From assembly GCA_965197415.1 (NCBI GenBank), contig OZ240207.1, forward strand, positions 620,001 through 684,000: DNA of 64,000 bases. Direction: 5' to 3'. Made by a program: the position numbers and the translations under genes. This document shows, piece by piece, positions 33,072-41,948 of this stretch; position 1 is the first letter of the stretch; each line of letters begins with the position of its first letter. The stretch is from DAOUJI01 sp965197415 (GTDB taxonomy: Bacteria > Chloroflexota > Dehalococcoidia > Lucifugimonadales > JAGWBF01). The notes under the pieces were generated by a model, which saw only the letters and a list, made by a program, of their open reading frames with translations, was not told the origin of the DNA and searched no databases.

Positions 33072-35597
33072 CTACTCGGTATCCTGCTCGACCTCGGTGG
33101 GCGTCGGCGGGGCGTCGGAGCCCGTCTCAATGTAGATGACGGCGATTGTGGCGATAACATTGAATGCATCGACGACTTGCGTGTTCCAGCCGTTGCCGTT
33201 CTTTGCCTGCACGATGTAGATGTACGTCTCGCCCGCCTCGACGGTCGTGTCGCACACGGCAGCTCCTCCGGTGTCCCCGCTTCCTGCCAAGCGGGTGATA
33301 TCCGCAGTAGTGCTCTGAGAGATCAAGCCTGTCGTGCTGGACACCACAAGAGCGTCCGGGTCGTGCCAGCTGGTCACCCCTGGCCCAAGGCGAAGAATCC
33401 GATGGTCGGTAACACCGGTGCTAAACGAATGAAAATGCACTGTGGCGCATGTCCAACTATCATTGTTACGATGTTGTGTCCCGTACCCAGTGGCATGGAG
33501 GCCGCTGTACCGTATGTTTTCACCGGTTATGAGACCCGGCACCCCTGAGGGCATGGGTATCGCGGCGTCGACGTAGCTGTTGTCGCTCTGCTTGGTAGGG
33601 GAGCCGCTGACGGCGCGGATGCGGTAGCGCCAGGTCGTGCCGAAGGGCATGATCCGGTCGGCGGTGGCCGCGTCCACCGCTGCGCTGTCCGTATAGGTGT
33701 GGGTGCCTATACTCACCTTCGCCAGGTTCTCCCAGTCGAGGCCCCGCTCGGTGTGTTCGGCCAGGTCGAGGGCGCGCTCGATCACGTAGCTGGCGGCCCC
33801 GCCGAATCTGTTCGTCGTGAACCCCTGCGGCGCGTCCCAGCTCAGCCGGATGTTCGTCATGGCGCCGTTGCCGCGCCTGATGGTGCCGTGTTCGAAGTTG
33901 CGCACCGCGTTGGGCTTGCCCGGCGTCGGTATCAGGATGGTTGCCTGCGCCGTGCGCTCGCTTGTTCCACTCGCGTTGACCGCCTCCACCACGTAGGTGT
34001 AGGTGAAGCCGGGCAGGACGCCCGCGATGCGCGGTACGGTGTCGGGGTTGTTGTCGTCGTCGTGTGTGGTGCCTAAGTACAGGCTCCCAGCGTCGCCGTC
34101 GGTGTATGTCGTGACGTCGCCGGCCTGTAGCTCCACGCCGTAGTGAAGCTCATACTCGCGGGTGACATCATTCCAGTGCCAGCTACTCGAGCGGTAGATC
34201 TTGTAGCCGGTCGCGTCCGAGCCGGCCGTCCAGTTCAGCCGCACCTTGGTCGGGTCAGCCTGCTGGCTCAGCCGCAGGTTGCTCGGCGAGCCCGGCTCGC
34301 CGTCCTGGGGAATCCGCACCCAATCCGTGTAGGCCGCCGGGCCTTCGTCGCCGTTCTTGTCGCCCCGAATCGAGTAGCGGCGCCATATCCCCCGCTCGAC
34401 GTGCTCGTGTGTCCAGGTGCGCACCGTGGACCCCAGGTCGGCCACCTGCCGCGACGACGACGACGGTAGGCCGTTCGCCAGACGCGTTGTGACGTTGATG
34501 AGGTATCCATCGACGTCCACCTCAGGCCCGGTGAGCTGCCCGTCAGAGTCCCTCTCGCGCGGCGGCGACCAGGTGAGGACGATGGAGTCTCCTGTCCCGC
34601 TGCCGTGCGCCAGGGCGACCTTCAGCGGGCTGCCCGGCTCATCGTACGCCGTCCCCTCCTCGCGCACGAGCAGGACCTCGCTCACGATCACTATAGGTGT
34701 GGGTGGGGTGGTGGTCGACGCGCTCGCTGCATCTTTGAGCGCCGACACGCCCGTCCAGCGCAGCGCCAAAACCCAGTACGTGTAGAGCGTCTCCGGCGCC
34801 AGCCCGCTGTCGGCATGGCTCGTCTCCTGCGACTCGGTGTTGCCCACGATGATCGACGACAGCGTGGGCGCAGCCCCTTCACCGGTCCGCAGGATCACGT
34901 AGCCTAGCGGAGGGTCGCCCTCGGGCGCCGTCCACTCCAGCGTCACGGAGTCATGCGTCACGTTCGTCAGCTCCAGCGTCTCCACGTGGGTCACGCCGTC
35001 AGTCTCGTCGAGCGTCGTGCAGGGACCGGTGGCGCTGCACACCGCGCCATCAGGCGCGCCCTCGTCCGTTCCGCCCTCCCCGTCGCCGTCCGTCTCAGGC
35101 GTCGGCGTTGGGGTCGGTTCCGGTGTAGGTGTCGGGGTTGGGGTTGGCGTCGGAGTCGGGTCCGGCTCCTGCGGGGGAGCCGCCGGGGTGTTGGCCCGTT
35201 CGAACGTGGACCACTTGCTGACGCCGTGCTGGTTCACGGCCTTGACCCGGTACACGTAGCGCTTCTCCGGCTCCACGGTGTCGTCGGTGTAGCTCGTCGT
35301 CGCCGAGCTGGTGTTGGAGTCTATTTCTACGAACTCGCCGGCGTCGTGGACGTCGCGGTCCCGCCGGAATATCTGGTAGTGGGTGATGCTGGCGTCGCCG
35401 GGATCGTCCCAGGCGAGGGCAACGGAGTCGTGCGTTGCCGTGGCGACGACTCCCGTAGGCTTGGCGGGAGCGGAGCCGTCCTGCGCTCCCACCGGCGGCG
35501 TGCCGGTGGAGGACAGGGCCAGCACGATGCCGCACAAGGCCACCGCGGCCAGGACGGCGAACCGGATCGGGAGTCGGGGTCTGGCGGTGAGAGTCAT
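33072..35597 (-). CDS. Secreted multi-domain fibronectin type III protein
   Basis: 841 residues with a signal peptide (FAVLAAVALCGIVLALSST, cleavage near VGA). A first FN3 domain (about 45-130: PTGVVATATHDSVALAWDDP) is followed by a Pro-Thr linker (residues about 140-170, PTPTPTPTPTPTP) and then by four or more FN3-like modules, each with the VxLxW / YxV pattern. Such proteins are surface-exposed or released and bind polymers or other cells. The gene shares its leader and poly(C) tract with the Ig-like gene at 37354-38544. AGGAGGATAAACG precedes the ATG. Confidence 0.8.
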   Translation of the reverse strand: MTLTARPRLPIRFAVLAAVALCGIVLALSSTGTPPVGAQDGSAPAKPTGVVATATHDSVALAWDDPGDASITHYQIFRRDRDVHDAGEFVEIDSNTSSATTSYTDDTVEPEKRYVYRVKAVNQHGVSKWSTFERANTPAAPPQEPDPTPTPTPTPTPTPEPTPTPTPETDGDGEGGTDEGAPDGAVCSATGPCTTLDETDGVTHVETLELTNVTHDSVTLEWTAPEGDPPLGYVILRTGEGAAPTLSSIIVGNTESQETSHADSGLAPETLYTYWVLALRWTGVSALKDAASASTTTPPTPIVIVSEVLLVREEGTAYDEPGSPLKVALAHGSGTGDSIVLTWSPPRERDSDGQLTGPEVDVDGYLINVTTRLANGLPSSSSRQVADLGSTVRTWTHEHVERGIWRRYSIRGDKNGDEGPAAYTDWVRIPQDGEPGSPSNLRLSQQADPTKVRLNWTAGSDATGYKIYRSSSWHWNDVTREYELHYGVELQAGDVTTYTDGDAGSLYLGTTHDDDNNPDTVPRIAGVLPGFTYTYVVEAVNASGTSERTAQATILIPTPGKPNAVRNFEHGTIRRGNGAMTNIRLSWDAPQGFTTNRFGGAASYVIERALDLAEHTERGLDWENLAKVSIGTHTYTDSAAVDAATADRIMPFGTTWRYRIRAVSGSPTKQSDNSYVDAAIPMPSGVPGLITGENIRYSGLHATGYGTQHRNNDSWTCATVHFHSFSTGVTDHRILRLGPGVTSWHDPDALVVSSTTGLISQSTTADITRLAGSGDTGGAAVCDTTVEAGETYIYIVQAKNGNGWNTQVVDAFNVIATIAVIYIETGSDAPPTPTEVEQDTE

Positions 35598-35926
35598 CGT
35601 TTATCCTCCTGGTGTGTGTAGCGCAAAGCCGTCGCCGGGCCTCCGTCCAACGGGGCCGCTGGCGTGAGCCTGCGTCGATATACGAGGTGTGGCACCCACG
35701 GGCGCGCGCCTAGTGGGGCGTCGCGGGCGGCGGCGGTTGGTATGAGAGACGGCGGACGGGCGGAGTCGGTCGGCAAGGGACTTGCCCATTCCCCAGGGGC
35801 GCTGGGTGCGCCGTCCGAAAGCGGCGTGTGCTCCGGGCGTGCGGCGACGCGGCGGAGGCGAGGGGGTTTGAAGCGAAAGAGAGAGGCCCGGCTACGGGCT
35901 GGCGACGAAAATCGGGGGGGGGGGGG
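35598..35926 (-). promoter_or_regulatory. 5' region of the FN3 gene with 13-nt poly(C) tract
   Basis: On the coding strand a run of 13 C (35926-35914) lies about 317 nt before the start codon, followed by CGATTTTCGTC and a short GCCCG/CGGGC hairpin. The last 60 nt before the ATG (GGACGGA, GGCG, ACACACACCAGGAGGA, AAACG) match the leader of the Ig-like gene. Homopolymer runs of this length often slip during replication and can turn genes on and off. Confidence 0.6.
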
Positions 35927-36049
35927 TGAACATTTGTGCGGAAACGCAGCGGGCGAAGACGCCGATGTGCACGCCGTCTCCAGTGCACGGGAGTTTCGTT
36001 GTAGTGGAACGGCGGCTTGTGGTTGACTTCGAGCTCATGCGAACTTCGT

Positions 36050-37051
36050 TCAGCTCCCCGACTCGTCGTGACTGCTATGCCAGCCGGAGCCGAACACCAT
36101 CCCACCGTCGCCGACGACCCAGACGCGCACGTCCTCGGTGGTCACCCAGTTGCCTTCCGGCAGTGCAATGACCAGCGCCGTGCCGAAGATGTCGCTGATG
36201 CCTTGCCCCACCATCTCTTTGTGGTAATGGTCTACGATAGTGCCGCTTTCGTCGGCTATGAACGCGAACCATTCCCCCTCAACGTTGTCGGCGCTGTTGT
36301 AGTACTCGATGGTCGACGCGAGCCCTGAATATTCGCTTTCAGGGCCGGTGAAGTAGGCGATGGTCCCTTCCAAGCCCACCGCGCGGAATACGCGGACGGC
36401 GGCGGCCACCAGGGACTTGGTGAATTCGTCGGCGTTGACGTACCAGCCGGAGCCGAACAGCAGCCCGTCGTGCTTCACCACCCAGGCGTTCTTGAGCTGC
36501 AGCTCACTGAAGTCTCCGGAGTCGATGTCCCCGCTCTCCGGGTTCCTGTACACGTAGGAGACCCACCTGCCCTCTTCGGGGGCGGCGAGCATGTCCTGCC
36601 CGAACTCGTACCCGTTGGCGTCGGTCCCCACCCAGCCCTTCAGGTCCAGCCCGATGCGGCCCGGATCGGGATGCGCGATGGCGAGGTCGTTCTCGTCGAT
36701 GATGAAAACGTACCACTGGCCGTCGACGCTCTCCGGGCGGCTGTAGTAGGCGATGGTGGCGTTGAGTCCCCCGGTCTCGTACCTGCTGATTGCGTTGGCT
36801 ACGAAGAACTTGGTGTACTCGACGGGTGAGGACTTGGGTGGGATGGAGGCCACCACGCCGCGGGCGATCTGCTCGGCCTCGGCAGCGGTGAGACCCGCTT
36901 CCGGCGCGGGCGCATTCGCCAGTTCGGCGCGCACGATCTCCTCTACTTCGGCGCGGGTAAGCCCAGCGTCCTCATCTTCGTTGCCACAGGCGGCCAGGAG
37001 AACGAGGGTCAGGACGGCCAGCGCCGCCAATGGCAGTGCGATCTTGTTCAT
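36050..37051 (-). CDS. Lipoprotein with two Cache-like sensor domains
   Basis: 333 residues from the ATG at 37051; a TTG at 37066 after GGAGAGG is possible. The signal peptide ends in a lipobox (LLAAC) followed by an acidic linker. Two homologous domains follow, about 90-200 and 205-330, each with a helix, an IAYY/IAYF strand, a central WYVFI or WFAFI strand, and an FGSGWY or FGSGWH end. This is the pattern of extracytoplasmic Cache domains (single-Cache type). No membrane output domain is attached, so it may pass a ligand to another receptor. Confidence 0.75.
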   Translation of the reverse strand: MNKIALPLAALAVLTLVLLAACGNEDEDAGLTRAEVEEIVRAELANAPAPEAGLTAAEAEQIARGVVASIPPKSSPVEYTKFFVANAISRYETGGLNATIAYYSRPESVDGQWYVFIIDENDLAIAHPDPGRIGLDLKGWVGTDANGYEFGQDMLAAPEEGRWVSYVYRNPESGDIDSGDFSELQLKNAWVVKHDGLLFGSGWYVNADEFTKSLVAAAVRVFRAVGLEGTIAYFTGPESEYSGLASTIEYYNSADNVEGEWFAFIADESGTIVDHYHKEMVGQGISDIFGTALVIALPEGNWVTTEDVRVWVVGDGGMVFGSGWHSSHDESGS

Positions 37052-37353
37052 CTTTCGGCCTGTCAAGGGCCTCTCCTCTTGAATCCCTTTCGATTGGCGA
37101 CAGTTGTTTCCGTGCGTTGTTGCTTGCAAGCTGCCGGCTACTACGGCTATCTCTGTGTGGGACCAGGCGCTTTCTCTTGAGCCATCTACCGCCCTAACCT
37201 GGCATCACCAGGTTCCGCCGCCGGGCGGCCGCCGCAGGATCCGGTGCCGGTCACCGAGTCGTCGTAGGGGGCCCCATCCAGGGCAGCACGATGTGCCCGT
37301 CCCCGACTCTCCGGAAGCTTCTGATGACCCAGACGGTGTTCCTTCACGGAGTG
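37052..37353. other. Intergenic region upstream of the Cache lipoprotein gene
   Basis: About 300 bp without a gene. It must hold the promoter of the Cache-like lipoprotein gene and possibly the end signal of the Ig-like gene; a GC-rich inverted repeat (CCGCCGCCGGGCGGCCGCCG) lies at about 37215-37234. I cannot place a clear promoter. Confidence 0.4.
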
Positions 37354-38544
37354 TCACATTCCCCCGACCACTACCGTTAGATCCTCTGTGAAGGCGTCGG
37401 CATTTGTGTGCCATGCCCTATCGCGGACAGCGCCCTCCCGAACCCCCACCGTTACACTGCCAGCCCGAGTCACCTGGATGTAGGCCGTAAAACTAGTGGC
37501 CAGTCCAGCGCTGTCGAAGCTCCTCGACATTCCGGTGATATTGAACCTTCCGACGCCACTCTGCGTGATGTCGTCTTCCACAAAATCTGTCACCGGTTCA
37601 CTGAACACAAACCTCAACTCATCATTAGAATGAAGGGTGATGCTTGACACCGTCGGCGCTACGATGTCAATTGGTATCGCCTCTGGATCGGATGCGGTGT
37701 TTCCAACGCCGTTCGCATTTGTTGCGACATTTGCCGGCACTCTGACGTTTAAGGTGCCGCTCTGGTTCCCTGGCACCATGATTTCGAGGACATACTCATT
37801 ACCGCTACCGGTTAGGTCGTAGTCAAGGCCTGACACGCCAGTTCGAGTGATGTCACTCAGCAGAAAGTCATCCACCGAATCGGTGAACCGGATGAACACG
37901 TTAATCTCATCGAGTGCAGGTCTAACTACGGCACGAATGATGACATCGAGTTCCGTGGCTGTCGAGGTCCTGACGCTGATGGTACGCGTTATTGCGCGAT
38001 TCCCCACACCTACGTCAGTCTGTGCGACTTTTGCTGGCACGATGATGTAAATAGGGCCGTCTCTTTCCGTTGTGATATCAAAGGTGTAGCGGCCAGTAGA
38101 ACCCGTAGCAAAGTTACTGATGGTCAGATTTCCAACGCCTCTCAAGGTGATGTCATCTGCCGTAAAGCCCGTCATATTGACGCCAAAATCAACTTCCACT
38201 GGAATAGTCAGCGACGTTGACTCGAAATCCTCATCTGGACTGATTTCGGGAGTCGGATGCTCGTAGACGGGATCGTCTACCATCGTATGAGCGTCATCAT
38301 GCTCATTTGCCCCATGGTGATGATGCCGCTGCTCCTCGGTATCAAGGTTGTTATGTGCAGAAACATCCAGTTTGAACTTATAACCTGCTGCTGGTTTAAC
38401 GTGAGCATGATAGAGACCCTCTCGGTTGTGATCGCCATCCGCTCCGACCGGCGTGCCGGTGAGGGACAGGCCCAGCGCGGCCAAGGCAAGCGCGGCGAGG
38501 GCGACGACAATGAAGGCGAGTCCGTGTCTTGCTGTGAGTGTCAT
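37354..38544 (-). CDS. Secreted protein with bacterial Ig-like repeats
   Basis: 396 residues. It starts with MTLTAR like the FN3 protein and has the signal peptide FIVVALAALALAALGLSLTG. A His/Asp-rich stretch (residues 70-95, with HHHHGANEHDDAH) may bind metal. Three Ig-like modules follow, each with the pattern F(T/S)D or FSEPV, then a DDIT strand and VxVPAxVA (for example FVFSEPVTDFVEDDITQSGV). Such domains occur in adhesins and cell-surface proteins. It shares the leader and the poly(C) arrangement with the FN3 gene 3 kb away. Confidence 0.75.
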   Translation of the reverse strand: MTLTARHGLAFIVVALAALALAALGLSLTGTPVGADGDHNREGLYHAHVKPAAGYKFKLDVSAHNNLDTEEQRHHHHGANEHDDAHTMVDDPVYEHPTPEISPDEDFESTSLTIPVEVDFGVNMTGFTADDITLRGVGNLTISNFATGSTGRYTFDITTERDGPIYIIVPAKVAQTDVGVGNRAITRTISVRTSTATELDVIIRAVVRPALDEINVFIRFTDSVDDFLLSDITRTGVSGLDYDLTGSGNEYVLEIMVPGNQSGTLNVRVPANVATNANGVGNTASDPEAIPIDIVAPTVSSITLHSNDELRFVFSEPVTDFVEDDITQSGVGRFNITGMSRSFDSAGLATSFTAYIQVTRAGSVTVGVREGAVRDRAWHTNADAFTEDLTVVVGGM

Positions 38545-38873
38545 CGTTTCTCCTCCTGGTGTGTGTTATGGCTGGCTCGCGCCAGGTTTCCGTCCCTGGG
38601 AACCGCACGCGTAAGCAAGGGTTGCCGTTGGGGGCGTAGAACGGACCAACGCGTAGTTATCGTGCGTCGAGGCGAAGGCGATTCGTATGGGATATGCCAT
38701 ACATGCGAGGTCCGTCGGTAAGCGCCTTGCCTCCTCTCCGGAGTCGTTTGGTGTGTCGTTCGAAAGCAGATTGGGCACCGGGCGTGCGACGACGCGGAGG
38801 AATCCAGCAGGGCTGAAAGGAAGGAGAGCGGCCCTGCTAAGGGCCGTGTGACGAAAATCGGGGGGGGGGGGGG
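38545..38873 (-). promoter_or_regulatory. 5' region of the Ig-like gene with 14-nt poly(C) tract
   Basis: On the coding strand a run of 14 C (38873-38860) lies 316 nt before the ATG, then CGATTTTCGTC and a GGCCCT/AGGGCC hairpin, the same order and distance as for the FN3 gene. Near the start codon the leader has CTGGC-GCGA-GCCAG, a GNRA-loop hairpin, and CACACACCAGGAGGAGAAACG. It may be a structured leader as well as a slippage-prone control region. Confidence 0.6.
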
Positions 38874-39189
38874 CATTCGTGCGAAAACGTCGTTAGCGGA
38901 GGACACCTCGGCCACGGTCGTCACAGTGGCCTCAGCCGCTGGTCTGCACGCTGTTTCAAGTATAGATTGTCGCGGTTCGAGCGACATACAAGCATCTCCC
39001 CTCAATTGGGCAAACTCAGAACCTATTATACAACCCGCGTGTAATGTGGGCGTAAAGTTTTGACCTATTTTTCATAATGTCTTGTAAATTATCGGCGAAT
39101 CTGGCATGATTGCCCCGATTAGCCCGAATCCCGCCGGTCAGCGACAGCGGCGATACCGGGTCTTCCGCAGCCCAATCGGAGGTGACGAG
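38874..39189. promoter_or_regulatory. Upstream region and promoter of the sensor kinase fusion gene
   Basis: About 315 bp without a gene. TTGACC (39060-39065), a 17-nt spacer and TGTAAA (39083-39088) make a fair sigma-70 promoter roughly 100 nt before the kinase start. The AT-rich stretch around it contrasts with the GC-rich leader to the left. Confidence 0.5.
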
Positions 39190-41586
39190 ATGAATGACGC
39201 CGACGAAGCGATGAGAGACATGGAAACCCTGCGGGAGCGGTTCTCCAGGCTGAGCCAGGTCAGCCTGCGCATCACCGAAGACCTGGACCTCGACACCGTG
39301 TTGCAGGAGGTGGTGGACGGAGCTCGCTCACTGACCGGCGCGAGGATCAGCGGCCTCACCATCCTCGACGACGAAGGGCAGCTCCAGGACTTCATCACCT
39401 CCGGCATGACCGCCGAAGACCACCAGAGGTTCGTCGATCTGCCGGGGGGACCGGAGTTCTTCGCCTACCTGAGCAGCCTTCCCGAACCGCTCAGGGTCTC
39501 CGACTTCTCCGCCTACACGACGGCGGCGGGCCTGCCCGAAATCGGCCCTCCCGTGGGACCGGTAGGCAGCTTCCTGGGCGCGCCCATCCGTCACCGGGGC
39601 CGGCACGTCGGCAACTTCTACCTGTCGGACAAGCAGGGCGGCGCGGAGTTTACGGATGAGGACGAGGAGACGCTGGCGATGTTCGCCTCCCATGCGGCGG
39701 CGGCCATCGCCAACGCCCGCAGGCTACAGAGCGAGCAGCGGGCCAAGAGTGACCTTGAGACGCTGATAGACACGTCTCCCGTGGGCGTGGTGGTCTTCGA
39801 CGCCAAGACGGGGGCGCCGGTGTCTCTCAACATGGAGGGTAGAAGGATCGTGGACGGCCTGCGCAACCCCGACCAGACGGCGGAGCAGCTCCTGGACGTG
39901 CTGACCTTCCGCCGCGCCGACGGGCGAGAAATCTCCCTGCGGGAGTTCCCCTTGGCCCAGGCCCTCAGCACGGGCGAGACGGTGCGGGCCGAGGAGATCG
40001 TCATCGGCGTCCCCGACGGAAGAAGCGTCACCGTGCTGCTCAACGCAACGCCCATCCGTTCAGAGGATGGGGAGGTCGAGTCGGTGGTCGTCACCCTACA
40101 GGACATGACCGCTGTGGAGGAGCAGGAGCGGCTGCGGGCCGAGTTCCTGGCGATGGTGAGCCATGAGTTGCGCGCCCCCCTCACCTCCATCAAGGGCTCC
40201 GCCGCCACAGTCCTGGGTTCGCCCGCCGACATGGACCCAGCGTTGATCCGCCAGTTCTTCCGCATCATCGACGAGCAGGCCGACCACATGCACGGCCTGG
40301 TCGCCGACCTGCTGGACGTGGCCCGCATCGAGACGGGCACGCTGCCGGTCGCCCCGGAACCTGCGGAGGTGGCGGCGCTGGTGGACCGGGCGAGGAGCGC
40401 CTTCATCAGCGCGGGGGGCAGGAACAATCTCTCCATCGACATCCAACCCGGCCTGCCCCTGGTGATGGCGGACAGGCTGCGCATCGTGCAGGTGCTCGGC
40501 AACCTGCTGTCCAACGCGGCCAGGCACTCGCCGGAGTCGTCGGTCATAAGGGTGAGCGCCGTGCGGGAGGACGTTCACGTTGCGTTCTCGGTCTCCGACG
40601 TGGGGAGGGGCATACCCTCCGAGCGGCTGCCCCACCTTTTCAGGAAGTTCTCCCGAATCGACGCCGAGGACCAGGGGGGCGACACGGGCCTGGGCCTCGC
40701 CATCTGCAAGGGGTTGGTGGAGACCCACGGAGGCCGGATATGGGCCGAGAGCGATGGGCTTGGCCTGGGCGCACGCTTCTCCTTCACGCTCCCGACGGTC
40801 AAACAGGCCGGAAGCGACACAGGCAGCGGCCCCCCTGCGCTTTCGACACCCTCCTCGCGGCGGGAGGTGAGGGCGGCGGGGGAACGGGTGCGCGTCCTCG
40901 CGGTGGACGATAACCCCCAGGACTTGCGGTATGTTCGAGACACCCTCACCAGGGCGGGCTATACGCCCATAGTGACCGGGGACCCGGAGGAGGCGCTCCG
41001 CCGCATGGAAGAGGAGAAGCCCGATCTGGTCCTGCTCGACCTGATGCTGCCCGGCGCCGACGGGATAGAGTTGATGAAGGACATCCTGGAGACGGCAGAC
41101 GTGCCGGTGATCTTCCTGTCCGCCTACGGCCAGGAGGAGCTCATAGTCAGGGCCTTCGACATGGGGGCCGTGGATTACGTGGTCAAGCCCTTCTCGCCGA
41201 GCGAGCTTGCCGCGAGAATCAGGGCGGCCCTGCGCAAGCGGGCGGCGGCCGAGCCGTCGGAGCCGTACGTGCTAGGCGACCTGACCATCGACTACGGCGA
41301 ACGCAGCGTGACCTTCGGGGGCCGTCCGGTCGAGCTGATGGCAATCGAGTACCGGATGATCGCCGAGCTTTCGGCGAACGGCGGACGGGTGGTAACCTAC
41401 GAGCACCTGCTGCAACGGGTCTGGGGAGAGAGGAGCAGCGGCGACGTGCGGCCCATGCGCACCATCGTAGGCAACCTCCGCCGCAAGCTGGGCGACGACG
41501 CCGACAACCCCGCCTACATCTTCACCGAGCCCCGCGTCGGCTACCGGATGCCGAAGGGGGAGATGCCGGTGCGGGACGAGGAGTGA
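39190..41586 (+). CDS. Hybrid sensor kinase fused to receiver and OmpR-type DNA-binding domain
   Basis: 798 residues; the ATG at 39190 has GGAGGTGA upstream and was chosen over an earlier in-frame ATG. Order: GAF domain (about 20-170), PAS-like domain (about 195-305), HisKA with His325 in VSHELRAPLTS, HATPase_c (N box NLLSNAARHSP, then DTGLGLAIC), receiver (DDNPQD; phospho-acceptor Asp near 617 in LLDLMLPGADG; Lys in VVKPFSP), and a winged helix (about 700-790, ending EPRVGYRMP). Kinase and its DNA-binding regulator in one chain is uncommon. It is soluble and probably senses a small molecule through GAF. Confidence 0.88.
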   Translation: MNDADEAMRDMETLRERFSRLSQVSLRITEDLDLDTVLQEVVDGARSLTGARISGLTILDDEGQLQDFITSGMTAEDHQRFVDLPGGPEFFAYLSSLPEPLRVSDFSAYTTAAGLPEIGPPVGPVGSFLGAPIRHRGRHVGNFYLSDKQGGAEFTDEDEETLAMFASHAAAAIANARRLQSEQRAKSDLETLIDTSPVGVVVFDAKTGAPVSLNMEGRRIVDGLRNPDQTAEQLLDVLTFRRADGREISLREFPLAQALSTGETVRAEEIVIGVPDGRSVTVLLNATPIRSEDGEVESVVVTLQDMTAVEEQERLRAEFLAMVSHELRAPLTSIKGSAATVLGSPADMDPALIRQFFRIIDEQADHMHGLVADLLDVARIETGTLPVAPEPAEVAALVDRARSAFISAGGRNNLSIDIQPGLPLVMADRLRIVQVLGNLLSNAARHSPESSVIRVSAVREDVHVAFSVSDVGRGIPSERLPHLFRKFSRIDAEDQGGDTGLGLAICKGLVETHGGRIWAESDGLGLGARFSFTLPTVKQAGSDTGSGPPALSTPSSRREVRAAGERVRVLAVDDNPQDLRYVRDTLTRAGYTPIVTGDPEEALRRMEEEKPDLVLLDLMLPGADGIELMKDILETADVPVIFLSAYGQEELIVRAFDMGAVDYVVKPFSPSELAARIRAALRKRAAAEPSEPYVLGDLTIDYGERSVTFGGRPVELMAIEYRMIAELSANGGRVVTYEHLLQRVWGERSSGDVRPMRTIVGNLRRKLGDDADNPAYIFTEPRVGYRMPKGEMPVRDEE

Positions 41587-41703
41587 GGTCGAAGCCCCTC
41601 ACTCACTCCTCGCGGCGGGCTCTCGACCGACGGGACGAGAAGCTGGCTCAGCCTACAGGTCCAGCACCAGGGTCAATGTGAAAGTTCTTGATTTTGTCAA
41701 GCG

Positions 41704-41780
41704 TGGTGGCGCATACGGGATTCGAACCCGTGGTCTCCGCCTTGAGAGGGCGGTGTCCTAGGCCGCTAGACGAATGCGCC
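41704..41780 (-). tRNA. tRNA-Glu (CTC anticodon)
   Basis: On the minus strand a complete cloverleaf can be drawn: acceptor GGCGCAT/ATGCGCC, anticodon stem CCGCC/GGCGG with loop CTCTCAA (anticodon CTC), T-arm with GGTTCGAATCC, and an encoded CCA end. It lies 27 bp downstream of the tRNA-Gln gene, probably in one transcript. Confidence 0.93.
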
Positions 41781-41807
41781 ACAGAAACGGGGGATGGCCT
41801 ATGCATA

Positions 41808-41881
41808 TGGCTGGGGATCGTGGATTCGAACCACGGCTTGCAGATCCAGAGTCTGCCGTCCTACCACTAGACGAATCCCCA
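41808..41881 (-). tRNA. tRNA-Gln (CTG anticodon)
   Basis: The minus strand gives acceptor TGGGGAT/ATCCCCA with the U1-A72 pair typical of tRNA-Gln, anticodon stem GCAGA/TCTGC with loop CTCTGGA (anticodon CTG), a T-arm with GGTTCGAATCC and an encoded CCA end with discriminator G. Confidence 0.93.
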
Positions 41882-41892
41882 ATACTCTTTAC

Positions 41893-41922
41893 AGTATAGC
41901 GCCGCCCCAACTGCTTCAACAA
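41893..41922 (-). promoter_or_regulatory. Promoter of the tRNA-Gln/tRNA-Glu unit
   Basis: On the minus strand TTGTTG (41922-41917), an 18-nt spacer and TATACT (41898-41893), 11 nt before the tRNA-Gln 5' end. TTGAAG with a 15-nt spacer is an alternative -35. Confidence 0.6.
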
Positions 41923-41948
41923 CCGCTGACTCAGGGCAGCCCGAGCCT

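Noticed and set aside
35598..35700. c-di-GMP riboswitch in the FN3 leader
   Set aside because: GGACGGA and a nearby hairpin recall parts of the motif, but the conserved core and both receptor helices cannot be identified.
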